The notes under the pieces were generated by a model. That model made no database searches and had not been told where the DNA came from. It worked only from the letters and a program-made list of their open reading frames with translations. Below, one piece after another: positions 22,307 to 33,100 of a stretch of DNA of 64,000 bases (position 1 is the first letter of the stretch; each line of letters opens with the position of its first letter). This DNA comes from Diplosphaera chodatii (Eukaryota > Chlorophyta > Trebouxiophyceae > Prasiolales > Stichococcaceae), in assembly GCA_032358165.1 (NCBI GenBank), contig JAALGY010000001.1, forward strand, positions 1,550,001 through 1,614,000, read 5' to 3'. Both the position numbers and the translations under genes were made by a program.

Positions 22307-25300
22307 ATGCAGACGGCGCCGCGGCCGCTGCGGCACCTGCAGCGCCAGCTGGCAGAGCCGCCGCTCGTGCCGCAGGCCGACACCCGCACCATCATTGACG
22401 GGCGCCTGGGTGACGGGGACAGGCCCCACCCTGGGGCGACCGCCAGCGCAGCAGCTCGCAGGCACGCAGGGACTGACACAGCAGCAGCAGGCTCCGCAGC
22501 CACAGGACAGGCACGGCAGCAGTGCCGGCCACCGCAGACCGGCATCACGGCGGTGGGTGACCCGAACTTGGGTCCGAGCCTGAGCCCAGCAACAGACCCT
22601 ACCGCCATGAAGGCGCCATCACGTCTGCAGCAGCAGCGGCAACGGCAGCCAGCAATGGTGCCATTCGGCTACGCCTCTCCGGCACTGAGAGGTGTACTGT
22701 CCCGCGGGGACAGCAGCGGAAGCATACCGACACAGGGTGGGCACCTGCAGCATGGGGTACCGCTGCTGCAGCCGCCAGAAGCAGCGACCGCCGGCGCGGT
22801 CTTGCCTGAGCACCAGCAGCATGTGCAGCAGCAGTGGAGGCAGCACGGGCAGCAGCCGCGCTCAGCGACGGACGGCGTCGCGGGGGCGGCGCCCACCCTG
22901 GGGCAAGTGCAGCGCCAGCTGCACCTCCAGCACCCTCCCAGAATGCAGCCGCCGTGTCAGCAGAGCGCTGCGGGGCTGTCACCTGAGGACGAACGGTGTG
23001 TGACTTCTCACCATGCCACTGGTCGTGATGGTTTGCCACACACAGCAATACGCCCAAGCCCGTCCCGCTGCTCCACCTGTGCCTTCATCTTCGGCTGCCA
23101 GTCGGCCCCGCTTCTGTGACCCAGGCGAACGGGGCTCCCACCCTTTTGTGTCATGCTGTGACTGGCTGTCATCGCTGCAGGCGGCTGGCTGCGGAGGAGG
23201 CGGCGCGGTGCCGCCTGGCCGCCCGCAACCGCACCCTCAGCATACTCACCGCCGGCGGTGGGTGCAGGGTTTGGGTTGCATGGCCACCCTGCTTGTCCCA
23301 TAGCAAGTTGTGCTCCTCCTGAGCAGGGACGGCAGCACGGTCGCAAGCTGGGATTCCCAAATGAGCGTGCAGTGGGCAAGCAATGTGCAAGGTTGCCCCG
23401 AAGCGCATTTGCTGCTGTGGCACGATGGACACAGTGCACCATGCCTGGCACCAGCCTGTCTCCAGTCCCCACACACCAGTGGGGTGCAGGCAGCAGTGGC
23501 ATCGAGATTTTGTGCTCATGAGGTTTGGAGGCAGATGGGCGGGGTTACCAAGCAGTTGGCAGCTAAGCACTGGGGTGGGAGCTGATGCAGTGGAGCTGAT
23601 GTGACTGCAGGCATTGCGGGAGCCGTCAGCCGCACGGCCACAGCCCCCGTGGACAGGCTGAAGATGCTGATGCAGATCGCCGACAGCGGCAACCGGCTGA
23701 CGCTGCGCAGCGCGTTCAATCAGATGGCGTCTGAGGGTGCGAATGTGGCGGCGTATAAGCTGACGGTCCCTCATTGATTTCCTGACTAGCAAAGCTGCTG
23801 GCTCAGCGACTGGCCCTCCAGCCTGTGCACTGCTGCCACTTGTCCAGGTGGTATGCTGACTGCATCCTGGCATCGCAGTCCGGATCAGGGGCTGCTCCCT
23901 CACTGCGCAGGCACACTGCGGGCATTCTTCCGGGGGAACGGCGCCAATGTGGTGAAGATCGCGCCCGAGACCGCCCTGAAGCTCACCTTCAACGACAAGA
24001 TGAAGGTGCGGTGTTTGCGGTTGCCACTCCGCAGCTGCTGGGCAGCCACGCTCACATGCACAGTTTGTCTGTTATATCCTCTGTAGAGCTGCCACTGCGG
24101 GACGGCCCCGCCCGGCCACCAGTGTGTCAGGACCTCACAAAGCCCCTCTGCAGCTGCCAGCCAGTGTCACTTGACTTGACTCCTGCCGCCTTTCAAAAGG
24201 CAAACCCAAGGTATCTGACCAGTCGACAACTTGGCTTCAGGCACATGAGTGTATACCAAACTGCTGTGGCTGCAGGCGCTTCTGGCGGAGGACCCGCACG
24301 ACATCACGCCTGGGGAACGGATGCTGGCGGGCGCGATGGCTGGGGCCTCCGCACAGGCGTGCATTTACACACACAACCCCCTGATGCACCCATGCTTGGG
24401 CCAGAGGCTGCTGCACTCGTGTGCGGTGTGCGTCACTCACGTGCTTGCACACCCTGTAGGTCACTCTCATCTCTGCAGTGATGCACCCTGCACCAAATGC
24501 CGCAGCGTCACGGTATGAGCGGGGCACATGGGGCTCCCAGCACCACACCACCACCAGCCTACGACCTAAACCCTAACATATCGTGACGTGGACGAATGCA
24601 TGCCGCAGGCGATCATCTACCCCCTGGAGCTCATCCGTACGCGGCTCGCGGTGTCGCCCGTCGGCAGCTACACCGGCATCAGCCACTGCTTCGCGCAGGT
24701 GCTGCGCCACGAGGGCTGGCGCTCCTTCTACCGCGGCATGCTGCCGTCCATGGTGCGGCTGCGCTTGAGCGTGTGGGATGCGTTGTTGATGGGTTGGTCG
24801 CATCCACATGCATCCAGGCATGCCACAGTCTGTGCCGTTTACCGTCGGGTTCTGCTCGGCTGAGTGTCATTTGTCGTCATTACGCCTGACCGGTGCATTC
24901 AAAGCCTTGAGCTGGACTGGGCTTTGCACTTGAAAGAAAGGTCTGTTGCCTTGCACCCATCAAGCGTGGCTTGGGTGCTGTGGTGCCGCTCTGCACATGA
25001 CACCGCATGTGCCGTCCAGATCGGCATCATCCCGTACGCGGGCGTGGACATCACCGCCTTCGAGCTGCTGAAGCAGCGGCTGCTGGAGGAGTACCAGGGC
25101 CACCCGCCGCCGCCCGCCGTGTTCGGCGCCGGCATGCTGTCCAGCTGCGTCGCGCAGTTCGTGTCCTACCCGCTCGCGCTCGTGCGCACCCGCATGCAGG
25201 TGGGAGTCGCACCTTGGTGCGCTAGTCCACTGCGCAACACATGGTACATTGTGCTGTGTGCTAGTAGTGTGCAGCAGGAACACTACCTTGTACACTATCT

Positions 25301-25898
25301 GTATGGTGAGCGCATTTTATGGTGGCAACTCTGTTGTTGCTCGGGAACTAGCATCTGGGAAGGCTTCAGTATCAAATGCCACGTCACGTGTTGCGAGAAT
25401 CATGTTCATGGATGGAGGTCCTTGCAACAGGCTCAAGGGCTGGGCGGCGTCAAGTTGAAGTACAACGGCATGTGGGACGTTGTGACGAAGACCGTGCGGC
25501 ACGAAGGTTTCTTCGGGCTGTACAAGGCAAGCGGGGTCGGATGGTGGCATCGCCACCATGCATGTGTTTGCTACTATCCAGCAGGTGCTTGCATGTGCCA
25601 TACGGGATTGCCGTGCAAAACATGCAGGAAGGCAACTGGCGTCCTGAAGCCAATCTTCACAAATTCTTGCCTGGACATGCAGGGGGTGCTGCCCAACCTG
25701 TTCAAACTGGCGCCCGCTGCAGGCATCAGCTGGTTCACTTTTGAGGTAAATGCAACATGCTGGTGCAGGTCCACCACCTGGTGCATCCGACACCTGACTG
25801 TTGGCCGGAGTGCTGGGCAAGTAAGCCTCCTTGCATAATCTGTCCATGGATCTGTGCAGGAAGTGAAGCGCCTGTTGGGAGTTGACATTAACAGCTGA
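22307..25898 (+). CDS. Mitochondrial carrier of the ATP-Mg/Pi (SCaMC, SLC25A24-like) type with a Gln-rich N-terminus
   Basis: SLC25 carriers exchange solutes across the mitochondrial inner membrane; the closest human types, SLC25A23/24/25/41, exchange ATP-Mg for phosphate. After a long Gln/Pro/Ala-rich N-terminal exon (22307 to about 22990) and a short charged exon (AAEEAARCRLAARNRTLSIL), three carrier repeats follow. Repeat 1 has GGIAGAVSRTATAPVDRLKM and FFRGNGANVVKIAPETALKL. Repeat 2 has GERMLAGAMAGASAQ, IIYPLELIRTRLAV, GWRSFYRGMLPS and IGIIPYAGVDITAFELLKQR. Repeat 3 has SYPLALVRTRMQ, HEGFFGLYK and GVLPNLFKLAPAAGISWFTF, then VKRLLGVDINS and a stop at 25898. The third signature PLALVR, with Ala in place of the acidic residue, is typical of the SCaMC group. 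No EF-hand was seen ahead of the carrier domain. The exact start is uncertain because the frame stays open upstream of the ATG at 22307. Confidence 0.85.
24565..24576 (-). repeat. Telomere-like CCTAAACCCTAA motif in a carrier-gene intron
   Basis: It lies about 35 bases before the acceptor of the exon starting AIIYPLELIRTR. Its CTAAC end could also act as a branch site. Confidence 0.6.
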
Positions 25899-26669
25899 CG
25901 GCTCTTCGTCACGGGCTCATCAGATCGTTGCATGGGCAGGGTGGGTGTCGGCTGTACGCAATAATGCAGGTGGCCTGCACACCCTCGACCGGCACTTCAT
26001 TGCGGGAACAACTGGCATTTGCCGTCTGCAGACAGGGCTTGCGAAGTATTGTTGTCAGCTTCTAGTGTTTGCAGGATTGAACACCGTTGAGATCACAAGC
26101 GGTGCAATGCCATGTCCGAAAGTAGCAACACAGAGTCCCATGAAGCAGCACACACGATTGCGCATTAACCTGACAATGCCTCGACGAAGGCACCACTTGC
26201 GACAAATCAACTCGCACAATGCATCATCCCGCATCAATGGGAGTGTGTCGGCGGTGCAAGAAAGGCCAGCGCAGCCCCTGTGCCCGTGTTTCAGGGCACT
26301 GGCATGGCTGCGCACACATTTCTGGCGGCGCCTTTGAAATGGTGAACTGGAACACGATATTGCACGAACCTAAGCACTAAAGGTGACAACGATACTCCGC
26401 TGTGCTACAGTGGTCAGGGGTGCCACCATTGCCGACTGCATGCAGTGCACTGTGGCAGACCTAATGCTCCAGTGGGGCCACTACTTGCAGGCTCTGCCGA
26501 CTGCATCCTTGTGCTGCCGCCCAGGCCGAGTCAATGCCACAGCTGCTGCTTGTGCGCTTGCCCAAAGCGCCAGCAAGGTTTCTCTCAGCAGCTGCTGAGC
26601 AGCGCAGGTGCAGCCGCCGGCGCAGGCCCTGTACTGATACTCTACCAGGCATGAGATGGGAATCTAGTG
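25899..26669. other. Convergent gap after the carrier gene, no gene seen
   Basis: It separates the stop codons of the plus-strand carrier gene and the minus-strand SYLF gene and should hold their 3' untranslated regions. Short open frames here show no recognisable motif. Confidence 0.4.
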
Positions 26670-29058
26670 TCAGGAGTTGCGCTTCTCGGGCGCCTCCGCG
26701 GGCGGCGACATGCTGCGGCGGAGGTGGCGGCTGGGCTGCGGCTTCCTCGCCAGCCGCGCGGCGGCGGCGGCGGCGGGCGTCGGCTGGAAGGCTGCCTCCG
26801 AAACGACAGTGCACACCGGGCTGCTGGGCTCGGCGTCGGGCGTCGCGCACCTGGACCGCTGCCGGCACTGCAGCGGCTTGCTGTCGATCACCTGCGGCCG
26901 GCAGCCTCACAGCAGTGCTGAGGGTGACTTATGAAATGCCACTGTTTTGCAACAGCTTTTGGGAAGGCAGCACATGCTTGAACTGCAGTTGGCGACGTGC
27001 CGCCTCGCAGTTCACAGGCACCATTTACACTCTGTGCGCAGCGGCACAAGCTGCTGACGGACACCCCACCTGCGCCTCTGGCGAGGTGCTGGCGCCGTCT
27101 GAGCTGCCGCTGACGGTGGGCGAGGCCGCCTCGGGGAACGCGTCCAGCGGCGTCGTGGGACTGCCAGACCGCCGCCGCCCCGCCTTCGACTTCCTGCTGC
27201 CTCTGCAGAGAGTGGTGCAACCGTGCATCGTTCATCTGACAGCAGCGGTCAGCAGTGTTATGCGTGCTGCAATGGCCCCAAAGGTGGCACAACTTTGGGC
27301 AGCATGTGAGGCAGCATGTAAGGAGGGTGGAGCACGACGTTCATCCTGTGCTACGAGGCTGCCATGCAGCCACCGACCTGAGGCCCTGTTGCGCTGTGTG
27401 CTGCATCCCAATGGCTGCTAGCACAGCGTACAGCGGTGCAAATTCCGGCGGCGCCGGGTAGCGGCCTTCCAGGATGTCTGCGTGGGATGGACACAGGGAG
27501 GCGTCAGTGCTGATGCTGTAGCGGTGACGGGCACGCAAAAGGCTGGAATCCATCCGTCGTGGCAGACAGGCCTGGTCCCGTCACCTGACGCCGTGGCGTT
27601 GTCTCCGTAGATGGACCAGTTCCACCGCTCGTCCGCAGACATCATGCCCCCTGCAGCCGTACAGTTCTGCCGGTGAGGTGGCTCAGCGCGGGGTGGTGCG
27701 TTGCACCCCATCACCACTTCCAGGGTGGCACTGCCTTTGCACACCGAGCACTACACGAGGCATCCAGGTGTAGGCTGGCCCACCCTTGAGCGACAGGTCC
27801 AGCATGGCGCCGTCGCCGATCGAGAAGGGCAGCGGCGCCGGGGCCCGTTGCAGCGCGCCGCCCGCCAGCGGGGGGCTGTCCACCGTCTCCTCGTCCACCA
27901 CCTGCCGCGGTGGGCAGACGCAGCTACGTCACTGTGCGAGGCTCGTGGCCAGCCAGCAGCTGCTGAATTCCTGGCACTAATGATCGTGTGGCAGACGCCG
28001 TTGCTATGCAGGTGGATCCTCTTCCTGCCAGAAGCCGGGCAAGCCCACAGCTTGGAGCAGCCGCTTCGTCGCACAGGTGCAGTGACACGGCACCGCTCTG
28101 TGTGCTGTCCAGACGTGGGCGCTGGTGTGGGGCCCACCTCGCGGTTGCGGCCGACCACCAGGCCGGCGTCGATGCTGAGGTCCACGTCGGTGCGCTTGAA
28201 GGCGGACACGTGGGAGCGGTTGGGCAGCACCAGCACCGTCTCCAGGCTGTCGTAGCCTGCAGCAGCGGCTCAATCGCGGTGAACACCCGTCCTGAACTCT
28301 TACCAGGTATGCGCTCTACAGTATGCAGCGGGGTTGGGCAGCACCAGCACCGTCTCCAGGCTGTCGAAGCCTGCAGCAGCGGCTCAATCGCAGTGGAAAC
28401 ACCCGTCCTGAACTGTTAGCAGGTATACGCTCTGCAGTGTGCAGCGGGGCCTTCTTCTCCATTTTCATGGGTGTGTGTGTGCAGAGACATCATGTGTGTG
28501 TCCTCAGTCGTCGCAATCGTTGCGTCCACTCACCGACGGTGAGGCCGACGCCGACGTTGTTGATGCGGACAAAGGTGGGCGCGGACCAGACACAGCCCTC
28601 AAGACACCCTGCGGCGTTGGCGCCGCCGGCCTCCATATCCGCCGCGCGCTTCCCCAGCCGCTGGATGACGCACCCCCAGCCGTGCTCGAAGGACAGCCCC
28701 AGGCCGCCCTTGGCCGTGAACAGGAACGCCAGGCCCTGCAGCACAGCAGCCAATCAGCATCGCCACAGGAGGAGCAGCACGGCGAGTTGCTGCGCTTGCG
28801 CTGTCAAGCATCAGAATGGTGGAACTAGGGTGCGCCTGCGCCTGCGGCGCCTGCCTTCACACGGGTCACTGGCGACTTCTCAACCACCTGCGCGTCTGCC
28901 ACGTAGCTGGCGGGCAGCAGCTGCTCGCGCTCGGAGGGGCCGCCGGCGCCGCTGCCCCGCACCGCGAGCCGCTGCGCCAGCGCCGCCGTCGCGTGCGCTG
29001 CGCGCCGTAGCTCTGCTCTGCGCACGTCGTCCGTCGCCGTTGCCGCCTCGTGGAGGGC
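26670..29058 (-). CDS. SYLF (Ysc84-type) lipid-binding domain protein
   Basis: SYLF domains bind phosphoinositide membranes and occur in yeast Ysc84 and animal SH3YL1, which act in actin and endocytic processes. Going down the minus strand, exon ALHEAATATDDVRRAELRRA (from 29058) leads to LLPASYVADAQ. The SYLF core follows: GLAFLFTAKGGLGLSFEHGW, VWSAPTFVRINNVGVGLTVG, YDSLETVLVLPNRSHVSAFK, DVDLSIDAGLVVG. The exon with FSIGDGAMLDLSLKGG is followed by DILEGRYPAPPEFAPLYAVL, the typical end of the domain. The last exons are Ser/Pro-rich (RRSGSPTTPLDAFPEAASP) and end ...SPPAEAPEKRNS with a stop at 26670. The N-terminal exon was not found, so the real start is above 29058. A 114-base tandem duplication sits at the YDSLETVLVLPN exon. 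Confidence 0.75.
28218..28446. repeat. 114-base tandem duplication covering an acceptor and exon start of the SYLF gene
   Basis: The stretch beginning TTGGGCAGCACCAGCACCG near 28220 recurs near 28334, an offset of 114 bases, with few differences. Each copy holds, on the minus strand, a GCAG acceptor and the codons DSLETVLVLPN. Confidence 0.85.
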
Positions 29059-30112
29059 CTGCAGGGCGCCATAACACACCGGTGATTACCACGCTGCCTC
29101 CTGGGGACGGGGCCTCGTGCCCCGAGTCAGGGCTTCAGCGCCTTGCAGAAGGCAGCCCAGGCACTCTTCTGCAATTTATATGCAGCATCAGATCCGAAAT
29201 GAGCATGTGTGTGCACGTCGAGAAGCCTGACCAGATGCTGGGGCCAAGCCAGGCAGCCCGCTCAATGCCCACATGCACGAACGGATTTTCGCATCAGCAT
29301 ACAGCATGAGGACGCCTCGGATGCTGTAATATTGGTGACATGTGGCGAAGCAGACGGTCCGGCACTGCCTAGATGCTGTGAAGTAGTGCTGCACCCAAGA
29401 GCTGACACGGACTACTTCAAATCGAGGCGGCCAACAACCCGCTGGCGCCGCGCGGGATTGGCCCTGGACACCATGAGATATAGCTCGCATTGCATTGCAT
29501 GTCGCCTGACCTTGAGAGCGGTCCACATTGTGAACTGCGGCAGCTGGTGTGCGTGTTGGGCGTCCGCCAGTATCAGAAGCGCTCAAGCACGCCCCACTGG
29601 AAGCACGGCCCGCTGCGCCATCTATGCAACAGTAGCCTGACGCTGCGAAATGACCGTGCCAATCACGCTTTGTGCGGAGTTGCTGACCTGTACCGGCGTC
29701 AGCTGTGTTTGATCTTTGTGCTTGAGCTCAGGCCCTCAGGGTGTAAGGGAGCCTAGCACGCTAGCGGCATGCAGCGGCTGTGCCTGTATGCAGAGCACGT
29801 CGCGATGTCATATTAGGAAGTGTACGGATGCTGTTGGGCTCCAGGTGGAGGGTGCACGGCCTTGCTGACTTTGCACACCTGCATCCCGATGGGCATGGTC
29901 AGCATTGTGACAGCTTAGCTCATACGTGGCTCAGCACAGCGTCAGTGACTTTCCAGCAACGTCTCGACTGTGACTTTTGTGCGGCAACATCCAAGATCGA
30001 ATGATGCGCCGGCATGCGCCAATGTGCATGCTGCAGCGGCAGGCTGATGCACATGGCCGCCGGCACTCAACGCCTGACAGGCGTGCTGCAGGCTGCTAAA
30101 TCCAAGCCAGCC
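29059..30112. other. Divergent region between the SYLF and topoisomerase genes
   Basis: It should hold the promoters of both genes and the missing first exon(s) of the SYLF gene. None of the open frames here shows a recognisable motif or convincing splice partners. Confidence 0.4.
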
Positions 30113-33100
30113 ATGCATATGCATGCAGTGGGATCCCTACGAGGCATCGTCGCGTTGCCAGTGGCTGTACCGCTGCGGCCACAGCTGCCGCTGCCCTGCA
30201 GCATCAGTGGTCACCCGGCATCGGGAGGGTGGCGCAGTTCCGCGGCTGCTCGAGAGTCACGCGTGTCAGCTGTACATGTGTCAGCACCGCATGGCTGTCA
30301 GCGGCGGCGCCTGCAGACGCTGCGGCCGGCAGCCGCAGCGGCGGCGGCAGCAGCACCGGCACCCAATGCTCAGCAGGTAGTGCCTGCAGATGCCGATGCG
30401 GGGGCCCTGCACCAGGGCGGCCTGGTGGTCGTGGAGTCGCCGGCCAAGGCCCGCAAGATCCAGCAGTACCTCGGCAGCAGCTTCACAGTGAGATGATGTG
30501 ACCAGCCTGCCAAGCATGGCGGTGCCTGCATGCGTGTCAGGTGGCTTTGGTGGTGAGATGCAAGTCCCCTCACAAGACGATGATGACTAGAGTACTGCAG
30601 GTCCTGGCATCGTATGGCCATGTCCGGGACCTGGCAGGAAAACCGGGCTCCGTGAAGCCGGAGGCGGACTTCGAGATGGTGTGGTCGACCGCCGGGGTTG
30701 CCAGCCGGCAGCGCGGGCTGACGGACATTGTGGCCGCCATCAAGGTGCTCAGCCCCTCGCACGCCGTCCTGCGCTGTTGCGCGGCATGCGCCCTGCTGGC
30801 ACACAATGCTGTCGGAGGTCGCAGGCTCCCGTCGGAGGGTGACGGGGCTGGTTGCAGCAATCGCATGCAGCCATTGGCGGCAGCTGCTGTCGCACAAGCA
30901 TGACACGGAAGTCGAAAAGCGGCACGCGGCACGTGGACATGCGTGCCAGTTTGCCTCCCGATGGCGGTGCAGGCGGACAGGCCGGCGCGGCTGGTCCTGG
31001 CCAGCGACCCGGACCGCGAGGGCGAGGCCATCGCCTGGCACGTGCTGGAGGAGCTAAAGGTGGGCGTATGGGTTGACCTTGTCATGGGTTTATACCATCC
31101 TTTAAAGCGGTCGTAGTCAGAAAGTACCGACCGAACTTGCAGAGCTCGAACCCTGGTGGTGTGCTCAGCTCCAATCGAATCTGCCTGCCATTTGGTGGGC
31201 TCAATTCTGTATGACAGAGCGCCTTCATTCTGTAATGCGTCACGGCTGTCAGCGGCTTGCCAGTCACTCTGGGGGTACTATTGCGAGGGACCACGGCAGG
31301 CACATCATGTGACGCCCATGTTCAACTGGCTGCAGGCGCGGAAGCTGCTGCGGGGGGTGGACGTGCAGCGCATCACCTTCGTGGAGGTGACGCGGGCGGC
31401 GGTGCTGGCGGCGCTGGCGGCGCCCCGCCAGCTGGCGGGCAACCTGATCGACGCGTACATGGCGCGCCGGGCGCTGGACTACCTGCTGGGCTTCCACCTG
31501 ACGCCCGTGCTGTGGCGCAAGCTGCCCGCCGCCCGCTCCGCAGGTGGCCACCAGGGTTTAGGGTTTAGAGGTCAAGTATGGTGGTGGCTTGCAGGTGCGA
31601 TGCATGTTGAGTTGTGGCTGGACCCCAGGCAGCAGGTGGACATCAACAGGTGCAGGGTGTCCCACCAGTGTCTCGAATGAGAACCCTGGCCGCCGGTGCT
31701 CCAGGGAGGGTGCAGTCGGTGGCGCTGCGGCTGGTGGCGGAACGCGAGGCGGAGATCCAGGGCTTCGTCCCGCAGCACTACTGGACAGTAGGCGCCACGC
31801 TGCAGACGGCGTCCGGCACAACCTTCCAGGTGATCACATGGCGCATGTACGCTTCACCAGCGCGGCACCTCGGTTTCTGCACTGCAACAGCCATGTGTTT
31901 GCGGGGCAGCGCTGGCACAGGACATGGCCCAGGCTGGCATAAGCTCACCAACTTTTGCAGGTGTACTCCTGCTGCGCATCTGGCTAGGACGCTCAGATGC
32001 GCCCCAAAAGCCTCACAGCATACATCTAATTTATTTACCAGCTACTTGTCTTACTGCTTCAAGCTGAGCAGCAGAACCTACACAACTTACTGAAAGGCCA
32101 ACGTTGATAGCATGTCTAATTTTGTGTAGACCTATGCTGCTGCAGGCGGTGCTGACGCAGCTGGACGGCCAGAAGCTGGGGCGCCAGGGCTTTGCCAGCG
32201 AGACGGAGGCGGCCGACGCCGCCCGGCGCGTGGAGGCCGCGCAGCTGCAGGTGGCGTCGCTGTCGAGCAAGGTGATGCGCACAATGCTCGTGCTCCGCAG
32301 CTATGCCACTCCCAGGTGCTCCAGCAGCGGCAACCTGGGATGGCCGGTGCCCCTCACAGTGCTAACTTGTGGTGAAAAGGAGATGCCAAGATTAACATTA
32401 ACATTTTGAAATATTTTTATGTTAGGATATTTCGATTTGAAATTGTCTAGATTGATACCTTCTGTGAGGTTGGTGGGTTGCAAGGGTCTGTCCATGTGCT
32501 GCAGGATACACAGCGGAACCCCTCGCCCCCCTTCACAACATCCACCCTGCAGCAGGCGGCCAGCCAGCGGCTGGGCATGGGCGCCGCGGCCACCATGTCC
32601 GCTGCACAGACGCTGTACGAGGGCGGCGACGGCCTCGGTGAGCACTGCATGTGTACGTGTACCGGCAGCTGCCTCGTGAGTTGGCATACACCCGTCGTCA
32701 TGCAATTAGGTCATGCGCACATGAGCACCATGAACGTCTGATGCTTGGGTGATGTGATGGTGCACAAGGTGAACAGCCGCATGTGTCTGAGCTCAGCAGC
32801 GGCCGGCTGCACCACATTGGCAATGCGACGCTTCCCAAAGCTGGTGAGCTGGATACATGCACAAAGCATGCGTCCAATCCCAACCAGAATTTGCAGGCGA
32901 GGGCGTGATCACCTACATGCGCACGGACGGCGTGCAGCTGGCGCAGGAGATCGTCGACGGCGCACGTGCTTTTGTGAGGCAGCAGTATGGCAACGAGTAC
33001 CTGCCCACTCAGCCGCGCATCTACAAGTGGGTGCCGAAACGCCTGTCGCTGGTTTGTGTGTTGCTGAGAACGCGCAGGGCAGGCATGTCGTCCCAGCACC

